64,000 bases of DNA, from the NCBI RefSeq assembly GCF_014200595.1, contig NZ_JACHCG010000005.1, positions 248,001 through 312,000 on the forward strand, in the 5' to 3' direction. The notes beneath the pieces are model-generated. The model searched no databases. It saw only the letters and a program-made list of their open reading frames with translations, and was not told where the DNA came from. The DNA is from Pedobacter cryoconitis. GTDB lineage: Bacteria; Bacteroidota; Bacteroidia; Sphingobacteriales; Sphingobacteriaceae. Made by a program: the position numbers and the translations under genes. Shown here piece by piece: positions 18,553-27,061 of this stretch. Positions within the stretch are counted from its first letter, which is position 1. Each line of letters begins with the position of its first letter.

Positions 18553-19212
18553 ATGACAATACATAAAGAAGGTTATACAACCATCGCACTCTCTCTCCTT
18601 TTTATCTTCGTCCTTAATGCCATTATTGACTACAGATTTGCTGATGTCACCTGGTTAAGGTGGGCAGTGTATATTGCTTCATTCGCGTTATTCATTACGG
18701 TGCTTCAGTTTTTCAGAAACCCATCCAGACCATTCGTAACTGGCGGAAACCTGATCATCTGTCCGGCTGACGGAAAAGTCGTTGTAATTGAAGAAACTCA
18801 GGAAAATGAATATTTCAAAGACAAAAGACTACAGGTTTCTATATTTATGTCTCCTGTTAATGTACATATAAACAGAAATCCAATTGCTGGAGTTGTTAAA
18901 TTCTTCAAATATCATCCTGGAAAATATCTTGCTGCATGGAATCCGAAATCTTCTACGGAAAATGAGCGTACCACAGTTGTCGTAGAACACGCAAACGGAA
19001 CACCGGTACTATTCAGACAAATTGCAGGAGCACTTGCCAGAAGGATTGTATGGTATGTTAAAGAAGGTGACGTAGTAGAACAAAGCAAAGAATTTGGCTT
19101 TATTAAGTTCGGATCCCGCGTAGATATATTTCTTCCTGTTGGTACAAAAGTTAACCTGGAACTGAACCAGGTAGTTAAAGGCGGTATTACCGTGCTTGGC
19201 GAACTCGCTTAG
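18553..19212 (+). CDS. psd: Phosphatidylserine decarboxylase (short, PSD-B/archaetidylserine type)
   Basis: 219 residues with two N-terminal membrane helices (about 10-25 and 35-52) and the maturation site FIKFGSRVDIF. Gly187-Ser188 is the self-cleavage point that makes the pyruvoyl cofactor. ICPADGKVVVIE and NVHINRNP are typical of the family. It makes phosphatidylethanolamine in the inner membrane. It ends at a long hairpin terminator. Confidence 0.95.
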   Translation: MTIHKEGYTTIALSLLFIFVLNAIIDYRFADVTWLRWAVYIASFALFITVLQFFRNPSRPFVTGGNLIICPADGKVVVIEETQENEYFKDKRLQVSIFMSPVNVHINRNPIAGVVKFFKYHPGKYLAAWNPKSSTENERTTVVVEHANGTPVLFRQIAGALARRIVWYVKEGDVVEQSKEFGFIKFGSRVDIFLPVGTKVNLELNQVVKGGITVLGELA

Positions 19213-19227
19213 TTCCCAGGAGCTATA

Positions 19228-19289
19228 ACAAATAAAGAGGGTCAATAATTGATGTGTGTATAACTCAATTATTGACCCTCTTTATTTGT
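19228..19289 (+). terminator. Terminator after psd with a 25-base perfect stem
   Basis: Two exact 25-base complementary arms (19228-19252 and 19265-19289) enclose a 12-base loop. The centre of each arm is GAGGGTCAATAATTGA and its complement. T-rich sequence follows shortly after. The stem is unusually long for a simple terminator. Confidence 0.75.
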
Positions 19290-19882
19290 ATCCGGTTTTT
19301 TTATAGCTTAAAAAGCTTTTCAGCCACTTTAGTGAACTCTAACAGACATCATGCAGTTTGTGATAAAGCAATCCCATTGGCAGCTTTAAATCGCTTTATT
19401 TGCAGCCTTCAAAGAATGAGTATAATCATGGATCAAGTCATAAACTTCAACGGAATTCTTAGGGGAGGAAAGATCCTGATTTTTCCAGGCTTGCTACTTT
19501 TACGAAAGTTCGTTTGGTTGTACCTGAGTAGTGGTCGGGGTGACACCAGGTTGTAAACGGGCTTTAAGCATGGCAAGTCCATGTTGTTTCAACTAGTTGT
19601 TTTGACTTGGACTTGCCATGGACTCAACTTGCTCTTACCTTGCTGTTACCCTAACGAGTACCCGGGCAGTACTCAGGCACTACCCGGCAGATATAGCTTT
19701 ATTATTAAGCTATTTTGAATTTATTTACTAACAGCCCGGCCTCGTTTCGGCTGAGTCATTCCCCTGCAAATTGAAAGCTTTCAGCGCAACTTCCAGAGAC
19801 ATAAGAGCATCCTCCACAAGTTGATGAATTGATCCGGAGTATAATCATATACTGAATACTGAGGCAGGCACAAACAAAAAAA
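19290..19882. other. Gene-free stretch with nested inverted repeats and possible coding fossils
   Basis: No intact gene is seen. The middle (19516-19684) is a large imperfect inverted-repeat element, listed separately. Short open stretches on the minus strand either side look protein-like but are broken by stops and frame changes. One runs 19844-19728 (contains LVEDALMSLEVALKAFNLQ). Another lies around 19515-19380 (contains KSSKPGKIRIFPPLRIPLK in one frame and NSVEVYDLIHDYTHSLKA in another). They could be gene remnants or chance. A 7-base-arm hairpin lies at 19693-19713. Confidence 0.4.
19516..19684. repeat. Nested inverted-repeat element (MITE-, REP- or ncRNA-like)
   Basis: The outer ends (19516-19539 and 19661-19684) are inverted repeats matching at 19 of 24 bases, with CCTGAGTA the longest exact block. 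Inside lies an exact 13-base stem, CATGGCAAGTCCA (19569-19581) with its complement (19608-19620), and at its centre the palindrome CAACTAGTTG (19590-19599). The whole segment could fold into one long structure. The size (about 170 bases), terminal inverted repeats and lack of a gene fit a MITE or REP-type element, but a structured RNA is also possible. Confidence 0.5.
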
Positions 19883-19905
19883 CCTCCCCGACAAAGTCGG
19901 GAAGG
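19883..19905 (-). terminator. Rho-independent terminator after rplS
   Basis: Stem CCCGAC/GTCGGG, extended outward, with an AAA loop, followed on the minus strand by seven Ts (complement of 19876-19882). It lies 22 bases past the rplS stop. Confidence 0.88.
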
Positions 19906-19926
19906 CCTATATATTTTGTAGAGAAA

Positions 19927-20274
19927 TTAAACTCTCTTAGACTTGATACGAGCTGCTTTACCAGTCAATTCACGAAGATAGAACAACTTAGCTCTACGCA
20001 CCTTACCGTGACTGTTAACTTCAATTTTAGCGATGTTTGGCGAGTTGATTGGGAAGATACGCTCTACTCCAACTCCATTAGACATTTTACGAACAGTAAA
20101 CGTCTCATTAGCACCTACGCTGTTACGTTGTAAGACTACACCTTGGTAAATTTGAACACGTTCTTTATTACCTTCGCGAATTTTATAGTGAACACTCACT
20201 GTATCTCCTGATTTGAATGCAGGAAACTCGTTCTTTGCGATTACCTGCTCTTCAACAAATTTTACTAAATCCAT
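19927..20274 (-). CDS. rplS: 50S ribosomal protein L19
   Basis: 115 residues, the normal length, with the L19 signature segments [24 protein letters not shown] and [19 protein letters not shown]. It sits at the 30S-50S interface of the ribosome. In many bacteria rplS closes the rpsP-rimM-trmD-rplS operon; here a small extra gene and two 165-base gaps separate it from trmD. It ends at a strong terminator. Confidence 0.97.
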   Translation of the reverse strand: MDLVKFVEEQVIAKNEFPAFKSGDTVSVHYKIREGNKERVQIYQGVVLQRNSVGANETFTVRKMSNGVGVERIFPINSPNIAKIEVNSHGKVRRAKLFYLRELTGKAARIKSKRV

Positions 20275-20439
20275 GATTTTAAGCTATTAAGCCGACTTTT
20301 TGTTGTTTAAAATCGGACTGCAATATTAGGAATTTTATTTAATAAAAAAAAGTGATTCTTGTTTTTTTTCAACATTCTTTACGAAATCCACAATAATTCT
20401 TCTTTTTTTTATTTCTCTACTGGTATTAAATTAGCCTTG

Positions 20440-20712
20440 TCATTGGCCTTTAAGCAATTGCACAAGGCTTTTTCCATTCATTTTCGCGTTTTCAAGCGCT
20501 CCGCTTTCTGCGTCAAATAAAATTTCCATGAGTTTAACTTTTTCATAGGGGATGTCCTGGGTCTCGCCAATTTTTATCCTGCGGTAATTATGAAAGGTGT
20601 TCATCGAAATATTCAACAATTTAGGAATCATTTTCATTGCAAACTTATATTCCTTAACAGTAAGCTTGTCTAAGAAATAATTGATCTTATACTTATCTAT
20701 ACTTTCATTCAT
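20440..20712 (-). CDS. Small HTH-like protein of unknown function
   Basis: 90 residues, no signal peptide. The middle (about 25-70) reads like a helix-turn-helix: FAMKMIPKLLNISMNTFHNY, then RRIKIGETQDIPYEKVKLM. It could bind DNA in the manner of small XRE/Cro-like repressors, but I do not recognise the family. It lies between trmD and rplS on the same strand, with AT-rich gaps of 165 bases on each side, and breaks an otherwise classic ribosomal/tRNA operon. Confidence 0.6.
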   Translation of the reverse strand: MNESIDKYKINYFLDKLTVKEYKFAMKMIPKLLNISMNTFHNYRRIKIGETQDIPYEKVKLMEILFDAESGALENAKMNGKSLVQLLKGQ

Positions 20713-20877
20713 TCTTATTGAATTTATTTACACGATTTACAAAGACCTGCCAAACAGGCCACGAATACTATTTCGTAAATATATAAATAATTTCATCTGC
20801 AAATAAAGAATAATGGAAATAAATTATTTATTAAAGAATAAAAAGATTTTGCAGAGAATAATTTTTACAGAAACCGG

Positions 20878-21555
20878 CTAATCTTCAAGCAAATCAGGAC
20901 GACGCTTCAGCGTACGCGCCAGAGCCTGCTCGTGCCTCCAGTTATTAATCTTCAACTCATGTCCGCTCAAAAGGATTTCAGGTACCTGGTGCCCTTTATA
21001 ATCAGCGGGACGGGTATATAGGGGAGCGTCAAGCAGCCCACCCTGAAAACTATCACTCAAAGCTGACGTTTCATCGTTCAATACGCCCGGGATCAATCTG
21101 ACAATAGCATCTACAAGAACAGCCGCAGGCAGTTCTCCGCCTGATAAAACGTAATCACCAATAGAAATTTCACGTGTGACATAAATATCCCGGATCCGCT
21201 GGTCAATTCCCTTATAATGACCACACAGAATGATTACATTTTCCATGCCTGATAATTCATTGGCCATAGACTGGTCCAGCGTTACTCCGTCCGGCGTCAT
21301 GAAAATAATCTCATCGTATGTCCTTTGCTCTTTTAACGCATCTATACAGCGTGCAAAAGGCTCAATTGACATCACCATGCCACTACCACCGCCATAAGGA
21401 TAGTCATCAACACTACGTTGTTTATTTGTCGAGTAATCTCTCAGGCTGTGTACTACTATTTCAGCAATGCCTTTAGTTTGCGCCCGCTGCAAAATAGAGT
21501 GCGCGAAAGGGCTTTGCAATAAGTCAGGTAAAACTGTTATGATATCAAAACGCAT
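20878..21555 (-). CDS. trmD: tRNA (guanine-N1)-methyltransferase
   Basis: 225 residues with the trefoil-knot SAM site: [21 protein letters not shown] and [12 protein letters not shown]. TrmD methylates G37 next to the anticodon in tRNAs that read codons starting with C, which prevents frameshifting. It follows rimM with a 9-base gap in the rpsP-rimM-trmD order. Confidence 0.97.
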   Translation of the reverse strand: MRFDIITVLPDLLQSPFAHSILQRAQTKGIAEIVVHSLRDYSTNKQRSVDDYPYGGGSGMVMSIEPFARCIDALKEQRTYDEIIFMTPDGVTLDQSMANELSGMENVIILCGHYKGIDQRIRDIYVTREISIGDYVLSGGELPAAVLVDAIVRLIPGVLNDETSALSDSFQGGLLDAPLYTRPADYKGHQVPEILLSGHELKINNWRHEQALARTLKRRPDLLED

Positions 21556-21564
21556 AGGATCAAA

Positions 21565-22092
21565 TTAATTAGACAGGTAAATATCAAGCAGGCCATCCGG
21601 AAGATCAACCAGCAAAGTACTGGCATCTTCGTCAATCTCAACAATCATATCGTCATTTAACGGGAACATGATTTCCTTTTCCTGATAAGAAACTGTAGCC
21701 ACAAACTGCTGAGGATATTCATTGACTTCAAGAATTTCGCCCAGTTCTCCATGAGTTTCATCGGTAACAATAAACCCGACAAGATCAGTATAATGAAAAT
21801 CATCATCATCTCTGTTAGGCATCTTGCTGATTGGCAGATAGACCTTTTTCTTTAACAAAGGCTGTGCTTTGTCAATGTGATCGATATCATCCAGATAGAT
21901 ATTTCCAGTGCTGTTAGGCTGCATTTTAAACGCCGAAACGAAAAAAGGAACCATCTTGCCATTCATCTCAGCGAATATAACGTCAAGCTCAAGCAGCCCT
22001 GGTTCATCATATTCAAAGTACAATTGAAGTTCACCCTTTAATCCTTTTGTTTTGGTAAAATACCCTATATAAAATGCCTCTTCGTGCGTCAT
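21565..22092 (-). CDS. rimM: 16S rRNA processing protein RimM
   Basis: 175 residues with the N-terminal RimM segment FYIGYFTKTKGLKGELQLYF and a C-terminal PRC-barrel (DLVGFIVTDETHGELGEIL). It helps 30S maturation together with S19. It lies between rpsP and trmD, as in most bacteria, but a hairpin stands between it and rpsP. Confidence 0.93.
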   Translation of the reverse strand: MTHEEAFYIGYFTKTKGLKGELQLYFEYDEPGLLELDVIFAEMNGKMVPFFVSAFKMQPNSTGNIYLDDIDHIDKAQPLLKKKVYLPISKMPNRDDDDFHYTDLVGFIVTDETHGELGEILEVNEYPQQFVATVSYQEKEIMFPLNDDMIVEIDEDASTLLVDLPDGLLDIYLSN

Positions 22093-22125
22093 TAAAATCT
22101 AAATCAATTATTACATTAAATAAAA

Positions 22126-22164
22126 ATAGCGAAGAAAACCTTCAGATGAAGGATTCTTCGCTAT
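22126..22164 (-). terminator. Hairpin between rpsP and rimM (terminator or attenuator)
   Basis: Outer arms ATAGCGAAGAA/TTCTTCGCTAT and inner arms CCTTCA/TGAAGG form one long hairpin. A T-rich run follows on the minus strand. It could end part of the rpsP transcripts and lower expression of rimM-trmD relative to S16. Confidence 0.7.
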
Positions 22165-22183
22165 AATCAAGAATTACAAATTA

Positions 22184-22747
22184 CTATGCTTCTTCTTCTT
22201 TTGTTTCTTCTGTTGCAGGAGCTTCTTCAGTTGTTTCTTCAGCCGCAGGAGTTTCCTCTGCTTCTTCAGCTACAACTTCTTCTGCTACTGGTGCATTTTT
22301 CAATGCGATAGCAGCACCACGGTCTGCATTTTTCTTAGCTTCAGCAGCAAGAGCAGTTTTCTTAACTTCATCTTTAGATTTAGTCAAGCTGTCTTTTTTG
22401 CCTTCGATTTTACTGTCTTTAGCTACTAACCACTCAGCAAATTTAGCTTCTGCCTGTTCTTCAGTTAAAGCGCCTTTTTTAACACCACCTTGTAAGTGTT
22501 TTTTGTACAAAATACCTTTGTGAGATAAAATAGTACGGCAAGTATCCGTAGGCTCAGCACCTTTGTTTACCCAGTCTAATGTTTTTTCGAAATTAATTTC
22601 GATAGTAGCAGGATTGGTGTTTGGGTTGTATGAACCTAAACGCTCAATAAATTTACCATCTCTCGGTGCGCGTGAATCCGCTACCACTACGTGGAAAAAA
22701 GGTTTGCTCTTTTTACCGAATCTTTGCAATCTGATTTTAGTTGCCAT
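22184..22747 (-). CDS. rpsP: 30S ribosomal protein S16 with long acidic C-terminal extension
   Basis: 187 residues, about twice the usual 80-90. The first about 85 residues are a normal S16 ([39 protein letters not shown]). The rest is a Lys/Ala-rich helix followed by a Glu/Ala/Thr-rich tail ([17 protein letters not shown]). Similar extended S16 proteins occur in Bacteroidota; the role of the tail is not known to me. First gene of rpsP-rimM-trmD, with a promoter just upstream. Confidence 0.95.
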   Translation of the reverse strand: MATKIRLQRFGKKSKPFFHVVVADSRAPRDGKFIERLGSYNPNTNPATIEINFEKTLDWVNKGAEPTDTCRTILSHKGILYKKHLQGGVKKGALTEEQAEAKFAEWLVAKDSKIEGKKDSLTKSKDEVKKTALAAEAKKNADRGAAIALKNAPVAEEVVAEEAEETPAAEETTEEAPATEETKEEEA

Positions 22748-22804
22748 TTCTTTATAAGTTTATGTATTCAACATAGTTCCCGGAGCTGCATGCTAGCGGG
22801 GATG

Positions 22805-22835
22805 CAAAAGTAAGTAAAATACTAATGATAAGCAA
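22805..22835 (-). promoter_or_regulatory. Bacteroidota sigma-A promoter for the rpsP operon
   Basis: Read on the minus strand: TTG (22835-22833), 20 bases, TACTTTTG (22812-22805). The -7 box is a full TAnnTTTG. The start of rpsP lies about 55 bases further on. Confidence 0.6.
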
Positions 22836-22847
22836 GATGCCGCAAAA

Positions 22848-22881
22848 TTAATATGCGCTGTTCATGAACAGCGCATATTAA
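22848..22881 (-). terminator. Terminator after pfkA (34-base perfect palindrome)
   Basis: A perfect palindrome with 17-base arms, centre TTCATGAA and TATGCGC in each arm, begins 3 bases past the pfkA stop. TTAATTTTG follows on the minus strand. Confidence 0.8.
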
Positions 22882-22884
22882 TTT

Positions 22885-23868
22885 TTATAAAGAGAGAATC
22901 TCTACCAGCTTTAACCACACCGGACTTACCTCTTCTGCATCGATGTGTTTGATCGCATGGTCAAAAGGAGTAAACAGGATTTCTTTATTAATCTGCCCAA
23001 CCATACCGCCCGATCTGCCTTCCAGCAAGCCTTCTACAGCTGCTACACCAAAACGGCTGGCCAGTACCCGGTCCATACAGCTTGGCTTACCGCCCCGCTG
23101 GATATGCCCCAGAACAGACACACGGATATCATAGTTAGGGAAGTTCTCTTTCAATACTTCGCCTACATTAAATGCACCACCAACTTCATCACCTTCGGCA
23201 ACAATTATAATTTTAGATGCTTTATCTTTTCGTCCGTACTCTAATCTTTTGATTAATCCTTCCACGCCCATATTGGCTTCAGGAATCATAATCGCTTCCG
23301 CACCTACACCAATCCCACTTCTCAAAGCGATCAGTCCGGAATCCCTGCCCATTACTTCGACAATAAAAAGCCTGTCATGTGATTCTGCGGTATCTCTGAT
23401 CTTATCAATAGCATTCACTACCGTATTAATTGCAGTATCATAACCAATTGTAAAATCTGTTCCTGCCAGGTCATTGTCTATAGTACCCGGCAAACCAATT
23501 ACAGGAAAATCAAATTCTCTGGTAAACAAGTCTGCTCCTGTAAAAGTACCATCTCCACCAATCACAACCATTGCGTCAATATTGTGCAGTTTTAACTGGT
23601 CATAAGCTTTTTGTCTTCCTTCTTTAGTCCGGAAGTCATCACTCCGGGCTGTTTTAAGAATGGTACCACCACGCTGTATAATATTCGCTACGGATTTCCG
23701 GTCCATGGGGATAAAATCTCCATTAATCAGCCCTTCATATCCTCTAAGTACTCCTGAAACATTTAAATCATAATATATCCCCGCTCTGACTACTGCCCTT
23801 ATGGCAGCATTCATACCGGGTGCGTCTCCCCCTGATGTTAATACAGCTATGTTTTTAATTTTATTCAT
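22885..23868 (-). CDS. pfkA: 6-phosphofructokinase
   Basis: 327 residues, the standard ATP-dependent bacterial type. TSGGDAPGMNAAI (11-23), IGGDGTFTGA (103-112), the catalytic PGTIDND (Asp131) and EVMGRDSG are all present. It phosphorylates fructose 6-phosphate in glycolysis. Its ATG overlaps the last base of the upstream DsbD-like gene (TAATG), so the two are translationally coupled. Confidence 0.97.
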   Translation of the reverse strand: MNKIKNIAVLTSGGDAPGMNAAIRAVVRAGIYYDLNVSGVLRGYEGLINGDFIPMDRKSVANIIQRGGTILKTARSDDFRTKEGRQKAYDQLKLHNIDAMVVIGGDGTFTGADLFTREFDFPVIGLPGTIDNDLAGTDFTIGYDTAINTVVNAIDKIRDTAESHDRLFIVEVMGRDSGLIALRSGIGVGAEAIMIPEANMGVEGLIKRLEYGRKDKASKIIIVAEGDEVGGAFNVGEVLKENFPNYDIRVSVLGHIQRGGKPSCMDRVLASRFGVAAVEGLLEGRSGGMVGQINKEILFTPFDHAIKHIDAEEVSPVWLKLVEILSL

Positions 23869-25568
23869 TATTTCTTGGATGCTTTAAATTTATCAAGTCC
23901 GCTTTGCAAATAAGCGGCGTATTCTTTCGCGTCAAAAATTGCTCCCTGAGGGGCAACTAAAGGAACCAGATCATGTCCGCCAAGGACATAAAAAGGCTGT
24001 GAGTTAGAATTATAGGTCGTTGCCTGGAAATCACCGTTCCAACGCCCCAGATCATCTGTGGTGGTCCTTAAAATTTTAGAGTAATGTACTTTCTCTGGTG
24101 GCATTTTAACAGACCGCTCATCTACATATAATTGGATAAGAACGTATTCATCTTTAATTAAATGCCCCACTTGCGGATCTATCCATACTTTATCTTCCAT
24201 TTTCCGGCAGTTTACACAAGCGTGCCCGGTAAAATCTATCAGTACTGGTTTATTTACTTTTTTTGCATAAGCCAAGCCTTCATCCAGATCGAAGAATGCA
24301 TTAAAACCATGCGGAGGATGTAATACATCATTGTATTTAACTACCGCAGGAAAATCGGACGTTCCCTGTGAACTTCCACCGCTATTTCCACCCAAAATAA
24401 AATCCTGTGTATTTAAAGGCGGTGCAATTCCACTTAAAATATTAACCGGTGCTCCCCAAAGTCCTGGAACAAGGTACATGGCAAAGGAGAAAGAGAGGAT
24501 AGCAAAAAATAATCTTGGAACAGAAACATAAGGGACATCACTGTCATGTGAAAATTTAATCTTTCCAAGAATATAAATACCCATCAGGAAGAAAATTACA
24601 ATCCATAAGACCAGGAATATCTCTCTGTCAAACCACTCCCAATGCCAAACCAGGTCTGCTGCTGATAAGAATTTTAAGGCCAGCGCAAGCTCAAGGAAAC
24701 CAAGGCAAACTTTTACACTGTTTAACCAGCCGCCTGATTTAGGCATGCTGCTTAAGAAACCAGGAAATATCGCTGATAAAGTAAAAGGTAGTGCCAGAGC
24801 CAGCGCAAATCCAAACATTCCTATGGCAGGAGCCAGAATTTCGCCCTTAGAACTCGCCTGTACTAACAATGTTCCAATAATGGGACCAGTGCAGGAGAAT
24901 GAAACAAGCGCTAAAGAAGCCGCCATAAAGAATATTCCTCCCAAACCTTTAGTATCATCTGCTTTCTGATCAATTTTATTAACGAAAGAACTTGGTAAAG
25001 TAATTTCAAAAGCGCCGAAAAACGAGATCGCAAAAACAATCAGTAAGATAAAGAAGGTAAAATTAAACCATCCGCTGCTGCTGAGTTCATTCAATTTGGC
25101 TGAACCAAAAAGCAGGGTGATCAATAACCCGAAAGCAACGTAAATGATAATAATAGAAAGGCCGTAAATTACCGCCTGCCCGATTCCCTTTTTTCTGCTG
25201 CCTGCTTTTTTAGTAAAGAAACTAACTGTAAGCGGTACCATTGGGAAAATGCAGGGCATTAAGAAAGCAATAAAACCGCCGATCAACCCCTGTATAAAGG
25301 TTTGCCATAACGTTTTCTCCTGTTCTGTTTGTTGTATTTCATGCACCGGTTTAACTACAGCAGCAGCTTTAACCGTGTCTTTTTTGACACTATCCTTAAC
25401 GACAGCATTAGCAGCACTGTCTGCCGCAGATCCAATTTCAGTAAACTGGATATCATCGCTTACCACAGTAGAATCATGGCTTTGTATCAAAGCAAAACTC
25501 TGGCTGGAATGCATTAAAAGCATTGTAAGCACCAAGCCAAGCATTAAAATTAACTTTTTCATTCTCAT
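23868..25568 (-). CDS. DsbD-type thiol:disulfide interchange protein (membrane and thioredoxin domains)
   Basis: 566 residues: a signal segment, about eight membrane helices with the redox cysteines LMPCIFPMVP and FSCTGPIIG, and a C-terminal thioredoxin domain with GHACVNCRKME. DsbD moves electrons from cytosolic thioredoxin across the inner membrane to periplasmic proteins. The N-terminal receptor domain (DsbD-alpha) found in the E. coli protein is missing; a separate upstream gene (25751-26200) encodes a domain of that type. pfkA follows with a 1-base overlap. Confidence 0.9.
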   Translation of the reverse strand: MRMKKLILMLGLVLTMLLMHSSQSFALIQSHDSTVVSDDIQFTEIGSAADSAANAVVKDSVKKDTVKAAAVVKPVHEIQQTEQEKTLWQTFIQGLIGGFIAFLMPCIFPMVPLTVSFFTKKAGSRKKGIGQAVIYGLSIIIIYVAFGLLITLLFGSAKLNELSSSGWFNFTFFILLIVFAISFFGAFEITLPSSFVNKIDQKADDTKGLGGIFFMAASLALVSFSCTGPIIGTLLVQASSKGEILAPAIGMFGFALALALPFTLSAIFPGFLSSMPKSGGWLNSVKVCLGFLELALALKFLSAADLVWHWEWFDREIFLVLWIVIFFLMGIYILGKIKFSHDSDVPYVSVPRLFFAILSFSFAMYLVPGLWGAPVNILSGIAPPLNTQDFILGGNSGGSSQGTSDFPAVVKYNDVLHPPHGFNAFFDLDEGLAYAKKVNKPVLIDFTGHACVNCRKMEDKVWIDPQVGHLIKDEYVLIQLYVDERSVKMPPEKVHYSKILRTTTDDLGRWNGDFQATTYNSNSQPFYVLGGHDLVPLVAPQGAIFDAKEYAAYLQSGLDKFKASKK

Positions 25569-25708
25569 GTTTTTTAACCTGATTGGGTATTATCTTTTTC
25601 TATAAGGCTGTGAAATTACTTATAATTTCTTGTTTAAAAAGTTTTGAATTACCGGATTGCCAATATTTTACTATACTTCGATATTCGGCAGAAAAAGACA
25701 AAAAAAAA

Positions 25709-25731
25709 GAGCGCCAGAAATTCTGGCGCTC
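25709..25731 (-). terminator. Terminator after the DsbD-alpha-like gene
   Basis: GAGCGCCAGAA/TTCTGGCGCTC with one central base, followed on the minus strand by eight Ts (complement of 25701-25708). A strong rho-independent terminator. Confidence 0.9.
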
Positions 25732-25750
25732 TTCAATACTTCTTGTAAAT

Positions 25751-26200
25751 CTATTTGACTTGTACAGAAAACTTCACTTCATCGGGAGGAAGACATTTTG
25801 TAGCATCACAAACCATAAATTCTATGGTACCAGTTACAACTGTTGCTGGTTTATTTAATTTAATTTTTTGCTGGAACACTACCTGATTCTCAAAATAGCC
25901 AACATTCATATCAAAAACCTTCTCAAATTTAGAAAGAGCTTTAGGTTCTGCTGTAGCACCCACTTTAGTAAAATCTTTTGACGGATTAAACTTAATCGTT
26001 GTTTTAACAGGCCCTCCTGGCTTTACTGTTTGAGAATAGATGTGCCATCCATCCTGAATAGTTGCTTTAAGATATACAATGGCTTCTGTTTTACTGATCT
26101 TCTTTTGTGCATAAGACCAGGTTACAGGATTCTCGATCTGAGCAGAAGCTCCAAGAATCGTAAAAAACAATAAGGCAAATACTAAGGTTATTCTTTTCAT
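25751..26200 (-). CDS. Exported DsbD N-terminal (alpha) domain-like protein
   Basis: 149 residues with a signal peptide (cut near residue 20, ASAQ). An immunoglobulin-like fold of the DsbD N-terminal type follows, with the C-terminal pair Cys131-x4-Cys136 in FMVCDATKCLPP. This is the site that takes electrons from the DsbD thioredoxin domain in E. coli (there spaced x5 and followed by PP). It probably works with the membrane DsbD protein encoded downstream, from which it is separated by a terminator. Confidence 0.8.
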   Translation of the reverse strand: MKRITLVFALLFFTILGASAQIENPVTWSYAQKKISKTEAIVYLKATIQDGWHIYSQTVKPGGPVKTTIKFNPSKDFTKVGATAEPKALSKFEKVFDMNVGYFENQVVFQQKIKLNKPATVVTGTIEFMVCDATKCLPPDEVKFSVQVK

Positions 26201-26243
26201 GTTTATAAATTATATTGGTATATACTAAGACTGATACTTTCTA

Positions 26244-27017
26244 TTATGGTTTAATAAATTCAATCTCTTTGAAGTTATACGTCTTTAGTCCGTCAATGGT
26301 TTCTAAACTTAACATTCCATTTTCACCTACATCTACAATTTTCCCTTCGATTATCTCGCCATTTTGTCTGTAATTGGCTTTTACGTTGTACTGATAAAGA
26401 TAATTCAGGTATTCATTCCGCAGATTGCCGTAGTTTCCCGCTTTGAGTTTTAAATATCCAGCCTCTATATGACTGCAAATTTCTGCTAAAAGCGTTACTA
26501 AATCAACATGCCGGTGTAAAATTTGATAGATTGAACCTGCACGCTGCTGTAACTCCGTTTCAAAAACTTCCTGGTTAACATTGATTCCGATTCCTGCGAT
26601 ACAAGCCTTTATGTGGCTTCCAGCTACGATATTCTCAATTAACATCCCGCCTATCTTTTGATGTCCAAAATAGATATCATTCGGCCATTTAACTGATAAA
26701 CCTGTACCAATAAGACTTTCCAGCGCTTTCTGAATCGCAATGCTGATAGTCATATTCAAGTTAAATTGCTCCCTGGGCTGTATAAACGATGGTCGCAGAA
26801 GAATGCTAAAAGTGAGGTTTTTACCTGGCTCAGCATGCCATTTACTCCCTACCTGGCCACGCCCCTCATATTGATTCTCTGCCATAATAACAGTTCCTTC
26901 GGGTAATGGCTCGGAATTTGACACCATCCTTTTCAAAAAATTATTGGTAGAATCAACTGCTAATAATTTGATAAGATTTTGACCAACAAATAGTGTTGAA
27001 AAAGTGTTATTTTGCAA
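26244..27017 (-). CDS. birA: Biotin--[acetyl-CoA-carboxylase] ligase
   Basis: 257 residues, with the BirA catalytic domain only and no N-terminal DNA-binding domain, so it is probably not a repressor. Motifs: the biotin/AMP loop EGRGQVGSKWH, then SVKWPNDIYF. It attaches biotin to the carboxyl carrier protein. The reading frame starts at a TTG at 27015-27017; no ATG is close by. Divergent from rsfS with a short shared gap. Confidence 0.93.
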   Translation of the reverse strand: MQNNTFSTLFVGQNLIKLLAVDSTNNFLKRMVSNSEPLPEGTVIMAENQYEGRGQVGSKWHAEPGKNLTFSILLRPSFIQPREQFNLNMTISIAIQKALESLIGTGLSVKWPNDIYFGHQKIGGMLIENIVAGSHIKACIAGIGINVNQEVFETELQQRAGSIYQILHRHVDLVTLLAEICSHIEAGYLKLKAGNYGNLRNEYLNYLYQYNVKANYRQNGEIIEGKIVDVGENGMLSLETIDGLKTYNFKEIEFIKP

Positions 27018-27061
27018 TAGTTGATTTTATAGTTGTTATTTATCAAAAATAAAACATTTTA

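Noticed and set aside
19254-19556. Open frame of 100 codons on the plus strand after psd
   Set aside because: It starts inside the loop of the psd terminator, crosses into the repeat element, and has no protein-like pattern.
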